From assembly GCA_030867875.1 (NCBI GenBank), contig JAOWCC010000019.1, forward strand, positions 80,318,861-80,382,860: a stretch of 64,000 nt of DNA, in the 5' to 3' direction. This DNA is from Actinernus sp. WN-2022. Lineage: Eukaryota > Cnidaria > Anthozoa > Actiniaria > Actinernidae. Numbering within the stretch: position 1 is the stretch's first letter; every line of letters begins with the position of its first letter. Positions 11,399-23,559 of this stretch are shown piece after piece. The notes beneath the pieces were generated by a model. The model was not told where the DNA came from. It did not search any database and saw nothing but the letters and a program-made list of their open reading frames with translations. The translations under genes and the position numbers were made by a program.

Positions 11399-14300
11399 GT
11401 AGGACTGGACCTTGAAATTGTTAGGTTCAACTTATCATCTCATTACGTTAGACAATTCTAAAGGCATAATAATAATAATAACATACTATGTTTAGACAGG
11501 TTGCCCATATCATAGTTATGTAACATAACTAATAAAGTAAAATAATGTTTAGATAGGATATATAGTTACAACTAATTAATAACAATTATAAGTCAGTAAA
11601 AATTGATAAAAATGTATATGCAATAAAAAATAAAATGCGCTTTAAAATTGGCTAATGAGTTCGAATCTCGTATTTCGGATGGGAGGGAATTCCACTCTCC
11701 GCCGTTGACTAAGTGTCTTCCAGCCCAAAGTCTGGAGGGCTTCTGTTGAGGACGAGAAAGGGGAGGCGTCTAAAATCACTTTAGCAGCCTTGTTCTGGAT
11801 TATTTGTAGACTATTCATGATGGTAACATTGTCTTTATCCCCCCATACGATATCAGCGTAATCTAAAATTGGCAATATCAGGGCATTATATAGAGTTAAA
11901 CGGGCTCGCCGGGGTAGTAAATGTCTAATACGTCTTAAAAGCCCAATGCGTTGATTGGCCTTTGATATAATAGTGTCAACATGATCGGACCAAGTCATGG
12001 TTTCATTAATAGTGACTCCTAAATATTTGATTGTATTGGTCCGATCAAGTGTGACACTATCTATAATAAGCGAGACACTACCACACTACTTTAACTTGTG
12101 AGCACTTCCAATGAACATAAAGTTCGACTTTTTTATCTTCAGAGTCAAAAGATTATCATTAAACCAATTTGCAACATTGGATAAATCACTATTATTTAGC
12201 TTCATTTCGATATCCTTGGGAGATGACGAGGAGTAATATATAACAGTGTCGTCGGCGTACATGGAAACTTCACATGACTTGAGATAGTTTGGCAAACTAT
12301 TGATGTAAATAAGAATCATGAAAGGGCCGAGTATACTACCATGAAGCACCCCGACTGGGACGTGATTACAAGATGAATGATTGTTGTAAAAACGCATACA
12401 AACGAGAGGAAGACTTGAAAAACTATGAACTGCCCATCGATCATATGCATGCATGGGAAGGGATTGGGGCTGAGTGTCTGTATTGTTTTATATCATTTTG
12501 CTCCAAAACCATACAAAAGTATCTTTATTCACAGAGAAAGACAACGATAGGTACTTTCCTTATTTACTATGCTTGGTGTTTTTTGAGGTTTCGCCTTTAT
12601 TTCGCCGGTTGTATTTTCAATGAAGATGCGGTTTTTCTTGCTGAACCCTGAAATAGCTATATCAAAACGCGATTGAACATCGTTCAGACTGTAAAGTTGT
12701 TATATGCCATTTAACACGTAGGTCTCATCAGGATCAGTTGCAAAGGCGCGAATCCCTTCCTTTCAATAATGCACCGTTCAGCAATAAATTAATGAATAAA
12801 TTAAATACGCTGAGGGGTGGAACATAATCAGTCTCAGTTGATTATCGTGATCAGTTTAGAACAGGAGGTGATACAGTAGGTACATAATATCTCTATTGTT
12901 TATCGTGATCCGTTTAGAACAGGAGGTGATACAGTAGGTACAACTGATATCTCTGTTGATTGTCGTGATCCCTTCAGAACAGGAGGTGATACAGTAGGTA
13001 CATAATATATCTGTTGATTATCGTGATCCGTTTAGAACAGGAAGTGATACAGTAGGTACATAATATATCTGTTGATTATCGTGATCCGTTTAGAACAGGA
13101 ACTTCAACTTCATACTTCAACTTCAACTTTATTAATATTTATACACGGAATTCTAACAGATAAGAAAAACTGATTTACATAGAAGCCGTGTTAACTACTA
13201 TTAAATATATAAAAATACAGAATTGTCAATGTAATAATAATAATATAAAAATATATATACTATACTAATAATATGATATCCTAAAATTATGAAAACTACT
13301 ACATACTATTATCAATTTTAAAAACATCATTGGTCTTTTAGGACGGCGACTGTTTTGATTTTGTTTTTAAAAGAGCCTAGTGATTTAATTTCACGTAATT
13401 CTGTTGGAAGATCATTCCATGTCTTGGCGTCGTGATATAGTAGGTACATAATTAGACTTTCTCAAAGTCCTTCTTAGCCCCCCCGCACGAAGGACTTTTC
13501 CCACTTGCAGCGCGCCAAATTTACCGGTTGATTTTTCAACCGGAGGCGTGGCTTATGACGTACTAAGATTTGCCCAATCACAAAGCGTCAATTCTTCAGG
13601 CATTGTATGTTGACGTGTCAAGTCAGTCGACCATGGATGTGGTATTTACAATTTGAGTGTACTCAGAAAGAGTTTGTCAAAGGCGCGTATACGTAATATA
13701 AGCTCCGCCCTTGAAACGTGTTTTTGCTCCAAAATATAATTGCCCGATTCAACTTCCTGCAAGTGAAACAAGTCGAACTCGCCTCTCTCTTCGATTCTCG
13801 CGCTCGCTTTTTGACCCAGTAATCGCTTACTCAGTTACTAAGCGAGTTCGATTTGGAGCAAGTCTAGTACATAATATATCGTTGGTTATCATGATCAGTT
13901 TAGAACAGGAGGTGATACAGTAGGTAGATAATATATATGTTGATTATCGTGATCCGTTTAGAACAGGGGCCGTAGTACACAATGCAAGGTACATAAAAGC
14001 TATATATGTTGCCGGTTTATCGTGATATTTAGAGCAGGGAAAGATACACTAGGCACATAATGTATACCTCTGTTGTTTATCGTGATATTTAGAGACTACT
14101 GCTGTGGTGACAGATTGAGCAACTTTGAAGTTCGAATCGGTGACAGTCTTGCAAACAACGGCAACGACAATCCAAAATGTGGCACTTTCTACTCTGTCCC
14201 CCAGGGAAAGGGTTTGTCTATCGATTGTTTACCACCCCTCCGTGGACGGTACGTGAATGTCCGCATCCTAGCAAGCAATGGAATATTGACACTGTGTGAA

Positions 14301-17300
14301 GTGGAGGTCAGGGTCTTTGATGAAGGTTTGTTGGCATTGTTTATTATCTCTTTACTGTAAATACTCGAACGCACACTGACAACAAAATCAACCTCGAAAT
14401 TATGATTATTTTCTGTTGAAATTTTTAGAATAATTAGACGATTTTAAAATATTTTTTGGACTATCACAGAATACGTTTTAATACCTAATTCTAGTAAGAA
14501 TGAAAGTCCGAAGACTACAGCAAAGCTGATAAACAACGTAAAATTCTAACACAAAGCATTACGGTTAGCCACGCCTAATTCTAGTGCTCCCTTGGCTGAC
14601 GTATTTGACTGAGTTCCGTTCACTGGGTGAGAAAGACACACCCCAAGACACTTTTTGGCTATGTTATTGTAAGCACATAGCTGCTTTAATTAACTTTTTT
14701 TCTGAATATCTATTAGTATTATATACAAAACTCGTTTAGTAAGAAATGTAAGTACAAACTAGATGAAAGGAACACTGGAGATATCTAACCATTGACAGAC
14801 TTTGGAGTTAATGTGTGTAAGTAGTATTTACAGCAGAACGAGTGGCCGGTATTGTATGTATAGATTTAACAAATAAAGAAGCCTTAGTTATGTTTTATAC
14901 TATCTTCAAAAACTCATGAATAATTCATGAGCATTTTGTCCAATCAGATGAAGCGAACACAAAGCATTACGGTTAGCCACGCCTAATTCTACTGCTCCCT
15001 TGGCTGACGTATTTGACTGAGTTCCGTTCACTGGGTGAGAAAGACACACCCCAAGACACTTTTTGGCTATGTTATTGTAAGCACATAGCTACTTTAATTA
15101 ACTTTTTTCTGAATATCTATTAGTATTATATACAAAACTCGTTTAGTAAGAAATGTAAGTACAAACTAGATGAAAGGAACACTGGAGAAATCTAACCATT
15201 GACAGACTTTGGAGTTAATGTGTGTAAGTAGTATTTACAGCAGAACGAGTGGCCGGTATTGTATGTATATATTTAACAAATAAAGAAGCCTTAGCTATGT
15301 TTTATACTATCTTCAAAAACTCATGAATAATTAATAATAATAATAATAATAGTCTTTATTAACAAATATACCACATCAAACGTGCAATATTTTACAAAAT
15401 ATATAAAAGGAAAAAGAAGAAATATATATAAAAATATAAATCTAGTAACAGTCAATTATGTTTTCACAAAGTGAAAAGACATCTATTTATAAAAATGGAT
15501 TTGAAAAATTCATGAGCATTTTGTCCAATCAGATGAAGCGAATCACTCACGTGCATGCTCCTTTATATCCGATAAAACGCCTATATAAAACTTCATGGTT
15601 GGAGCCTTTTTCCTTTGTTCAACAAAGCAAAAAGGCCTCAACCATGGCCACACTCGTACAGTGAAAATCGTATAAAGACCCTCCTAGTCAATCCTCATGA
15701 AACCAAGGGCTTAACCGTGAATCTTCATAAAGACCCTCACTTGTACAGTGAAAGTCCTTAAAAAGACCTGCACGGGAAATCTCAATTCATAAGATGAGAC
15801 TCAGGGTTGCTCAACCAACAGTCTAACTGCAATGACTTCAGGAGCTCGAAGACAAAGGCCCCTTGGCTCACAGTTATTTATACATAACCGGCCTAATATG
15901 GGACCCAAATTTTCGCTCCATATTTCAACTGCGCATGTCAGTGACGCACAACGTAGCTCTAAACAAATAATTATTCGCTTTTCATCTAAATTTCTGAAAA
16001 TTATTATCTTTTAGAAGTAATGTTTTTGAAGCCGTTTAATAAACTCGCAGCACGTGTTTTATCAGACTCATAAAACACTGCTGCTCCGGCGTGTTTTGTT
16101 AACACGGTACACGCAGAACGAGTTTTTAATATGACTTCAGTCGCAGACAATACCTGTATTCATAAACCACTAGGAATTATTGTTTGCTTGGTATTACGCT
16201 GCATATAATTATTAATCACAAGGCTTGTTATTGTTATTTTCTGTCATTTCAACAAACGGTTCTAATCATCGCCAACAATCACAGACATTGCGCCCGCGGT
16301 ACATAAGCGGTTTCTACCATACATGACTCATATTTTACAAAGAATGCATGGAAAAACAATTTTGCAAATACAAGCGAACATAATAAATATAATCACCTTG
16401 CCGGACCAGCAGTCCAGTATACAAGCCAAAATAATCTGATTGGTGCAAAAAGTTTGATGAATTACTTGTGTTATGCTTTTCCTTTCCACTACACACTACT
16501 GCGAAGAAAGTCAAAGTTGACAAGTTTATATTTTTATATCAATATTGATTACTCAATTTGCCGGACTGGCTACACATACTAGACCTGGTTTTCGTTCGTA
16601 ATCCAAAATTATACACTCGGACCATTAAGGTTTTCATTTTCCGTTCTCCCATAAAGTCGCTACAAATCGAACTAAAATGCAACACGATGCTCCATCCGTC
16701 GTAGTTGTTTTCGATGCGTGCGGAATCGATGAGAATTTCAAGGTGATTTTACCCAGAAAAATCACTCGGACGTTCACATACCTCAACTATCAAAGCATGC
16801 AGTTAATTGTGGGATAGCTGTAAAAACGGTAGATTTGGTCAGCAGTTAAACCTGCGAGCCTGCGAACATTTCACTTCCGGTAAAAAATTCGCGCGAAAAC
16901 TAAAATAACCGCATGATTTCCATCTCACTCAGGAGCGTAAAATCACAATTTTTCCAAATGTCACCCTTGATCTGTCATTTCATTGGACATCAAGATTCAC
17001 CTGTCATTTGAATGGACATCAAGATACCTCCTCAGATCTTCATGTTGTGTTTCATCGTGTATCAAGGCACGTGACCAAAATAGGTTGACCTGATTGGCTG
17101 TTGAACTTATTAATTATTCATGAGATCGAGAATTGCAGCAGTGTTTTATCATATTTACAAACACAAGTGCTGTGAATTTATTGAACGGCTTCAAAAACGT
17201 TGATGTATAAGTCATATTAGACATGTTATCCAGTTATTTTGGCGATACGACCTATTTCGCCCAATAAACTCAAAGCAACAGTTTATGTAAATGAGGACCA

Positions 17301-19438
17301 TATCTATATCACATTTAAAACCACTGATTACATTTATTTATTTTGCTTTTTTCCTTCGTTAATTATTAATGATTTTTGAACGGTATATACTGATCCGTGC
17401 CGGCCAGGTGAGTATCTGTATATGTAGATCAGATACAATACGGATACTGATCCGTGCCGGCCACTGAGGTGAGTATCTGTAGATCAGATACAATACGGAC
17501 GCGAATTCTCTAAATTACTTCTAAACCCTTATCTTAAACTATCTAAAATTGAACAATTGTCTGAAATTTTGATGAAAAGCGTAAAAAATAGAGTTTGGTG
17601 GTGTCACGGTCATGCGCATTAGGAAAAAAATCCGGTCCCATGCAGTGGTGATATGGTCTGCATGCATCAATACGGGAGTTTTTTTTACCGCGTGAGGTGA
17701 GTGATCGGTTGAAGACCTACCTCATATATATACAGCTATTTCAATTAACGTTGTCTGGGAGAAGGCAATATGGCATTGGGGAATTCGAATGGCGTATTAG
17801 GGTACTCCCAGGCTGAAATTAGTTATGGTCTAACATTTACTGCATTAGTAGTTGATACTGCATAAAATTGCTAAGTTGCCTCGTTCGATAAATTTAAAAT
17901 GCCAGCGCACACACCGAAGACTTGATATGGAGGGTTATATTTATAACACAAATGGTAGTACGCTACCATTCTCGCTAAAGCCGGTAAAGAGGCTTTTTAG
18001 AAGAAGTAAGCTTAAACACATTTGAATATTACAAATCGTAGCGAATCAATACTGCATTATATAATGAACTGTTTTGTTCACGTGCGGCTACGTACTGTGC
18101 TGCAAAGTTCAAACATGCTAGCCTGGTTTACATTCAAAAATGCGATTTGTTGTATCTAGTAAGACATCGTTCGAGGCTCCGTTGGCGTCAATAATAAGTT
18201 CTTAGACACCTTAAAAACAAATTATATTTTGAACGTTCACAGTAGCGTCCCGATATCGTTAATTCTAAATTGGCTGAGTGTGGACGGGTAATAAAAAAAA
18301 GGCTTCGAAAGACACCGATGAATGCATGTGTAAATAATTAACTGTTGAGTGACATCACTCGAGCTGACGTTTACGAGTTTCCGTAGCCTGCGAAAACAGC
18401 CGCGCAGACTATATAGTTTCCGCCGGTTACTATGAAAATTATAAAAATGTCGAACGGCTGTGAACGTAGCCTGAATTTAAGCCGTCGAAATTCAGGCTAT
18501 ATAACCTACACAGGCTAAAAAATAATAAAAAAAGTAAGCTAAGTCGACTAAGTCGTCCAGGTCGTATAACTCGTAACCATACTTCATTTCGGTGTGGAAA
18601 TATCCTAATGTCCTATTCCCTATCTCCCAGACAACATTAATTTAAATAGCTGTATACAGACAGAAGCAGAGTGTAGGTTGGATACAGATTGACTATCAAA
18701 ACATAAGTTTCTGTATCAGTAATACTGACGTTGTTTTATTAATTAGTTCTGTATCCAACAAAAACTAGTGTCTGTCGAAGTATGAACTGAAAACCTAATC
18801 AGTTCTGTACTGGGGTATTAAGGCAATCACGTGGTATCACGCGGAGCACATGTTTAGGTAGCATCGTTTTAAATTATTAATAACGTTTAGAAAAGAATTT
18901 TACAGACCTTTTACATAGTTCTTCAGTCTGTAAATGGTTCAATTTCTCTAGTGGAATTAACAGTGAATAACTAAGGACTGCAAAAAGCTCAATAAAGTGT
19001 TACTATACTAACACTATATATTCACTAGTAATGTCCTATACGGATAATTAAACTGAATATAAATACATGTGTTGGTGTACATCTGTAATTTCAGTGAATA
19101 GATTTTGAATGCATCAATATCGTAATAATAATCAGATAATTTGTATTGCAGCTCCTCATGTTGGCAAAATGTACTCCTCAGTCTACGGACACGCACTGAC
19201 CGGGCACACTATCCGCAGCCTGGTCAGCGGGCCCTCGAGCTCGGTTATGTCATGCGTAATGCATTGCAACATTGTACCAAACTGTGTCTCCTTCAATTAT
19301 GAGCCTGCAACCGGAACCTGTCAGCTGAATAGCGCCAGAAGGAATGCGTTCCTGCGTGATTTTATGGCAAAACGTTCCTATCAGTATTTCGAGAGAATGG
19401 ACACAGTAGAATTAGATATGGCGACCCCATATTATTAG
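11197..19438 (+). CDS. F-type lectin (FTP) - PAN/apple domain protein, gene copy 1 (5' end missing)
   Basis: Three exons (11197-11398, 14093-14325, 19152-19438) join in consistent phases (1, 2, 1, stop) into 239 full residues. Residues 1-144 form an F-type lectin fold (NPWWRVDL, then CCGDR and the closing CEVEVRVFDE). Residues 145-239 form a PAN/apple domain with cysteines at 179, 183, 189 and 201. Such proteins are normally secreted and bind glycans or proteins. The fucose-binding signature HX26RXDX4(R/K) is altered: Glu at residue 40 replaces His and Tyr at 69 replaces Asp, while Arg67 and Arg74 remain. The first exon opens with two bases of a codon, so an upstream phase-1 signal-peptide exon is required but not seen. 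A partial second copy lies at 31.7-37.3 kb. The domain calls are firm; activity is inferred to be reduced or changed. Confidence 0.85.
11467..12455 (-). mobile_element. LINE fragment, 5'-truncated, with (TTA)n tail
   Basis: On the minus strand, 12086-12454 encodes the reverse-transcriptase palm with MYADDTVIYY (catalytic YADD) and GSILGP upstream of it. 11642-11998 encodes the thumb and C-terminus (TWSDHVDTIISKANQR, LYNALILPILDYADIVWG). A frame break separates the two. The 3' tail is a TTATTATTA run at 11467-11482. It lies in an intron, in antisense to the lectin gene. Confidence 0.85.
12822..14092 (+). repeat. Diverged tandem array, 57-63-bp units, interrupted
   Basis: Units contain GATTATCGTGATCCGTTTAG, AACAGGAGGTGATACAGTAG and GTACATAATAT. 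They occur at 12822-13092 and 13866-14092; a LINE tail and unique sequence interrupt the array. The last unit supplies the branch/acceptor region of exon 2 (GATATTTAG|AGAC). It is the older counterpart of the uniform array at 31176-31690. Confidence 0.75.
13093..13431 (-). mobile_element. LINE 3' end with (GAAGTT)n tail
   Basis: On the minus strand the segment encodes a typical LINE C-terminal end (trailing LGSFKNKIKTVAVLKD-like residues) and then AT-rich 3' UTR. It ends in the tandem tail seen on the plus strand as ACTTCAACTTC at 13098-13128. It split a unit of the tandem array. Confidence 0.6.
14093..14325 (+). CDS. Exon: FTP lectin domain, second half
   Basis: The acceptor TATTTAG lies inside the last tandem-array unit and the donor is GAAG|GTTTGT. 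The exon encodes RDYCCGDRLSNFEVRIGDS and onward to LTLCEVEVRVFDE. It is 233 nt, the same length as its copy at 31691-31923. The upstream Asp of the fucose motif is Tyr here. Confidence 0.9.
14551..15530 (+). repeat. Tandem duplication, about 408-bp unit x2
   Basis: ACAAAGCATTACGGTTAGCC begins at 14551 and again at 14959, and the two units run in close identity. Unit 2 carries an extra segment of about 170 bp (about 15327-15506) starting with an AAT run and AGTCTTTATT. It looks like a minus-strand LINE 3' end that inserted after the duplication. Confidence 0.75.
15327..15506 (-). mobile_element. Short LINE 3'-end insertion
   Basis: On the minus strand it reads into AATAAAGACTATTATTATTA, a typical LINE polyadenylation and tail sequence. 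The neighbouring duplicate unit lacks it, which defines the insertion directly. Confidence 0.55.
15592..15646. repeat. Foldback hairpin
   Basis: The arms CATGGTTGGAG...CCTTTTTCCTTTGTT and AACAAAG...AAAAAGGCCTCAACCATG face each other with almost no loop. No function can be assigned. Confidence 0.6.
16022..17198. mobile_element. TIR element, about 1.18 kb, in intron 2 of lectin gene 1
   Basis: The left terminus GTTTTTGAAGCCGTTTAATA (16022) is matched in inverse by the right terminus TTGAACGGCTTCAAAAAC (17198). The imperfect match extends about 70 bp and includes CAGCAGTGTTTTATCA. No transposase frame was recognised. Sequence just right of it (GGCGATACGACCTATTTCG) recurs elsewhere in the window. 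Confidence 0.6.
17387..17500 (+). repeat. Tandem duplication, about 57-bp unit x2
   Basis: Both units contain CTGATCCGTGCCGGCCA, GGTGAGTATCTGTA and GATCAGATACAATACGGA. The second has a 4-base insertion and a deletion of 6 bases. Confidence 0.7.
17728..18657. mobile_element. TIR element, about 0.93 kb
   Basis: Left end TATACAGCTATTTCAATTAA (about 17731) followed by CGTTGTCTGGGAG. The right end is the inverse, CTCCCAGACAACATTAATTT, then AAATAGCTGTATA (18624-18657). No open frame of note inside. Confidence 0.55.
19152..19438 (+). CDS. Exon: PAN/apple domain and C-terminus of lectin gene 1
   Basis: The acceptor is TTGTATTGCAG. The exon starts by completing the Ala codon opened at 14325 and ends at TAG 19436-19438. 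It encodes SCVMHCNIVPNCVSFNYEPA, then TGTCQLN and a C-terminal tail. The short spacing CxxxC-x5-C-x11-C is the usual core of a PAN/apple domain. It is terminal, so the domain ends the protein. Confidence 0.9.
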
Positions 19439-19776
19439 TTTCCGAAGGAGAAATACCGTAACAAAAGACAGCACAAACACTGCACTTGGTAAAATGTAGC
19501 AGTAACTAGCTATGTGATGAGTGGGAAAGGGGCTTCCCGTCCAAAAAAACTGAGATCTTAAAATTGGAGTTCGAATGGCTCGGATAAAACATCCCTAAGC
19601 CACACTTGTAACCATCTCGCCATCGAGATGTATTAAATAGTCAGACCTCGAAGAGCGCTTAGAAGAGACTCGGGTTAATCAGTCTTCGGTAATCTCACAA
19701 GTTACTGACGTAAACGGGCTATGTCATGGTGTTGCGCATATCTCAGTAGAAACAATATTTAGTTCAGTGGTTGTTA
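19439..19776 (+). other. 3' flank / probable 3' UTR of lectin gene 1
   Basis: No gene. Several blocks match the flank of copy 2 (GCAGTAACTAGCTATGT at 19499 and 37363; CGGTAATCTCACAAGTTAC at 19687 and 37514), so the duplication extended beyond the stop codon. Confidence 0.6.
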
Positions 19777-20095
19777 ATTATAATAATAATAATAATAATA
19801 TTTACATTCTTGTATGCCGCATTTCTAAAACCCAATGCGCCTTACATTAGTAAAAATATAAAAGCCTATTTACGAAATTAATTAAAAACTATTTACAAAC
19901 TTATTTAAAAACAAACGGCGGCTAACAGAAATGTTACTTTAACTTGGTCTTAAATACCTGTACGGTCTTAGTTGATTTGATTTCTTCAGGAATAGTGTTC
20001 CAGAGTTTAGGTGCTGAGGAAAAGAGGGCTCGATCCCCATAAGTAGTGGATTTAACGAGCGGGGTTTAAGAGCAGTTTTTTGTGACTGGAACCTA
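19777..20095 (-). mobile_element. LINE 3' end (L2-like), 5'-truncated
   Basis: On the minus strand, about 19945-20040 encodes GDRALFSSAPKLWNTIPEEI and continues IKSTKTVQVFKTKL, the usual C-terminal end of L2-type LINEs. A 3' UTR with GCGCATTGGG follows, then a TTATTATTA tail at 19779-19800. Confidence 0.75.
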
Positions 20096-21356
20096 CCTTA
20101 CAGTGAGCTCCTATTACGTGCTCGATTGACAAGTCTGTACAACTAAAGTCTACAATACGCAATATTTTTGTTAAAGACTACATGTTACTAATTTTTGCAC
20201 ATTTGCTTTAATGTTAACCATGCCATACATGCGAGAGATTCGTCAGTTCATATGAAAAGCGCTGAAAATGACTGTGGGGACAGCGAATATAAAGTGTCTC
20301 AGTGAAACGTAACCGTGACATGGCCTCTTCAAACAAGAAGCTGCACTATAATTTTTTTAATTAAAATTCAGACCATTAAAGCAAGTAAGGAAGTTATCAG
20401 TCGTCTCCTGTACACCAAGAAAGTTGAACACCTGGAAGAAAGAAGGACGTTTATATAGCATGCTTTGCGCGGAGGGCTCATTATGCAATGGTTTCAGGCT
20501 TCGATGGCCGTCGAGATAACAGTCCCACCATTTTGTGTGCATGTTACGGTGTGTGATTTTTGTATTAGATTTTTTACACTTGTATTATATTTTCCAATCA
20601 TCATGACTGGTAAATATCATCATTCCTCTAAGAGATAGATTCATGGTTACGGTTGAGCTTTTTTTGTCAGTATTTTTGTCATCCAAACAATCGAAAAATT
20701 GCATGTATGGCTGACTGATCTTTTGTTAATATGAGGGCATCTAATCAATGCTGTTGTTAGAAGTATTGGATAATAATGCGGCTTCCTGTTTACATACATT
20801 TCTCCGTAAATTCACCATCCAAGACCATTATTTGTTTTGTTAAATTAAAAGTTAAGAGATTCTTGCACGCTAAATTCCAGTGCGATCTGTGGTTTAGCTC
20901 CGCTGGCCGAAATAACGGACTGAGCTCTGGATTCAAATACCAGTTTTGGAGGGCTTAACCTATATTAGTAAATCATTTTATAACTTACTAGTATACCCAC
21001 AGTAAATCCGAAATTAAGAAAAATTCAACCTGTTTAGGTCTTAGGCTTAGCTTTTGAGTAGAGTTCTTGTTTTTCACGTAAATACGCGTACGTATTTAAG
21101 ATTAGAAACAGGGGTGATTGCACGCCTCTGTTTTCCTTTAGTTTCGGCGGGAAATTGGGGAGAAACACGTGCGATGAGTTCATCAAAAGCGCATGCGCGT
21201 GACGTTTTGCCGCGGTCCCAGCTGACTTTGATCAGACCGTACGGTTGTTCAAGTCCCGTTAACATTAAAATTTAGAGTTAGCATCACTGTAATATAATTA
21301 AAGTAAGCGCATGTACTTCTGCACATTCGTAAAAAGTACTGTGCTACTCAAGAGAT
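20096..21356. other. No recognisable feature
   Basis: AT-rich sequence. The open frames here (for example 20357-20542 and 21054-21275) show no domain or codon pattern I can support. Confidence 0.4.
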
Positions 21357-21364
21357 GGTTGAGT
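21357..21364 (+). repeat. Target-site duplication (left), GGTTGAGT
   Basis: Identical to 21751-21758, flanking the MITE at 21365-21750. Eight-base duplications are characteristic of hAT transposons. Confidence 0.85.
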
Positions 21365-21750
21365 CAGGAGCCCATTACCAGGAGCGTTCCTCTGTTATGG
21401 GTTGGGTCCCCAGCACAGAGGTAGATGAGGCTATTTTTAGATTCGAAATTCCCGCGATAAGAGGTCGCCGCCATGTTGGTGCCCTTAAACAATATATCCC
21501 TCGTTAGCTTCTTTTGTTGGGGCACCAACATTTGAATCTCTGGGGATCGAGTGAAAACCAGCAATTCGAATTCCCGCGTTGAAAGTGAGAGGAATGATAA
21601 TGAGAAGTAACGTTAGCTATCTGATTGGCTAAGAATAGCCTACCTTTGTTCTTTTTCGCGCGAAATACAATGCTAAAAATAGCCTCATCTACCTCTGTGC
21701 TGGGGTACAGACACAGTGGGGAAGATGGACGCTCCTGGTAATGGGCTCCT
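21365..21750. mobile_element. hAT-like MITE, 386 bp, with 8-bp TSD
   Basis: Ends CAGGAGCCCATTACCAGGAG and the inverse CTCCTGGTAATGGGCTCCT, with long internal inverted matches (AGCACAGAGGTAGATGAGGC / GCCTCATCTACCTCTGTGCT). It is flanked by GGTTGAGT on both sides. It carries a nested piece of a second repeat family (CCGCCATGTTGGTGCCCTTA) also seen at 29930 and 57200. No coding capacity. Confidence 0.85.
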
Positions 21751-21758
21751 GGTTGAGT

Positions 21759-22818
21759 ACAATCTTTATTTCACATTCTGATCCAGTCCCGTTTACATAC
21801 GGGATCTGTTAACTAATCTACATAATTATTCAGTATAGAGATGTATCACATTTGGCGACAGCGGTTTTCGATTTAGTATGGAAAGTAACAAGTGATTGTT
21901 TTAGTGTGGCGTTACTTTGCTTAGCTTAATATTTCTATAACGGTTGTGAAAAACGTTTTGCATGTAATTATCAGCCCAGTTCTAAACTCGAAAAACGAAA
22001 CATTGGAGTTTTGGTCCGTAATGCAATAAATTGTCGTTTTAGCAAGAGTTCTCCACGACTGCGTTTACTTTTCCTCGTGATTGGTTCAACTAAATCCAAT
22101 CGTGAATGACTTCAGTTCGTGATTGGCTCATTGTAGTTTTACTTGCTCCTGTGATTGGTTCTGTAATTACTTTGGTTTTGGGTTAACCGCGGCACTCAAT
22201 CGCAAATCACTCTTACTATTCAAACGATCATAATGTAACGTCAGAGCACTGAATTAACAAGTCACATACTCTTATTGATCATATATTAAGTCATAAAATG
22301 TTCCAAAACTAAGTGGAATACTAAGTGTTAATTGTGAAAAATAAAAAAAATATGTATCAGTTTTGTTTTGTTTAAAAAACCCTATATTGAAACTTGTCAG
22401 CGATGCCATTACGTCACACAACGTGATGGCTAATAAATTAAGTTAATCAGAGTGCCTTTGTCTGAGCTATATAACTACACGGTTTAATTCACTAGTCATC
22501 TTCCAACAATATTAAACGGTTACATCGGCTGGCTAGCTATTCATTTTACTTTAGCAGATAGGATTTCACCTGCGTGAGCTGGGTTGGGCAGATAATAGTA
22601 GGTTAATAGTTGATTAAGCTATCTTCCAACCTTTAAGTCGACTTAACTATGAAACCAACTAATAATGCTACCGAGCTTCAATAGAGTTACAGACCTTTTT
22701 ATATAATCTGACTTGCACACTAATCGTTAAATCTATATAAGTTTTCAAACTGTAACTTCCTTTTTGCGTAACTCGTTACGTTCGAGAGAAACTCATTCAT
22801 CGTACTTAATTATTTCAG
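21759..22818. other. Downstream flank of the GTPase exon cassettes, no gene seen
   Basis: AT-rich sequence with no supported gene. It lies 3' of the last minus-strand GTPase-like exon. Confidence 0.4.
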
Positions 22819-23099
22819 TTATTGTTTAGCTCTCTCTTCTATATAGTTCTGAGCGGTGTAAAGCATGTGGCGGGCAGCGTATAATATCAGGATATCTATG
22901 CGCTCATCGATCTCCACTTCACGCGTGTAATTCTTGACAGGAAAAATCTGATTCTCAGGCAGACCACCGAGCTTCCTACTCACTTCACTTACGACATCGC
23001 GAACTGCAATGCTGTGATAAACCTTGGCGAGGTCCTCGCGAACGTGTTCGCACAGTAAGTCATGATCAATCTTAGTGAGAATTACAAACGTATGTGTAC
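22819..23099 (-). pseudogene. IFI44-like GTPase C-terminal exon, cassette C (intact frame)
   Basis: The acceptor is CATTCTAG (exon starts at 23099) and the stop TAA is at 22819-22821. It is the homologue of exon 6 of the full gene (39987-40279) and is open throughout. It encodes THTFVILTKIDHD (canonical TKxD guanine-specificity motif), GGLPENQIFPVKNYT and a helix ending in YTAQNYIEERAKQ. It lies downstream of an exon-5 copy that carries a stop, so on its own cassette it would be dead. The sequence itself could be used if spliced to another exon 5. Called pseudogene because no complete local gene is seen. Confidence 0.75.
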
Positions 23100-23559
23100 C
23101 TAGAATGAAAAAAGAAGCAGGAATTAGTTGTAAGAATCCAAAATGCCTTGTAAAATACAAACAAAAACACTTTTCATTTATAGTAGAGCACAATCGATAC
23201 AGCATGGGGGCAATTTTTAATTTCAATGATTTTCATGTCCGCCCACGTGCCCGACGACCAAGAACACGCGACACCAAAACGCGCTGGAAAAAGGGTAAAT
23301 AGAACTACAACTTAACATTCCGGTATATCCTTTTTTTTTATTCTCCTAATTCCAATTCTCCTAATTTCTTTCAATTCCGCCTTGTTTTTCGTTTTCAACT
23401 GATATGCGATTTTCCCGTTTTTTCGCGGGATTGCGATTTTTTCCATTTATCGGACCTTTAATATAAGAGAAAGATGATCCTACCGAAATCCGTAATTTAC
23501 TGTGAAATTGATTTCCCAACCTCACAGCGAGCTACGCTTATAAGCCCCGGCCAAACAAT

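Larger units (their letters stand above)
11399..14092 (+). other. Intron 1 of lectin gene 1
   Basis: GT...AG intron carrying a minus-strand LINE (11467-12455), a decayed tandem array of about 60-bp units, and a second LINE tail (13093-13431). Between 13457 and 13866 the array is interrupted by unique sequence with a short hairpin, ACCGGTTGATTTTTCAACCGG broken at its loop (13522-13543). Confidence 0.7.
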
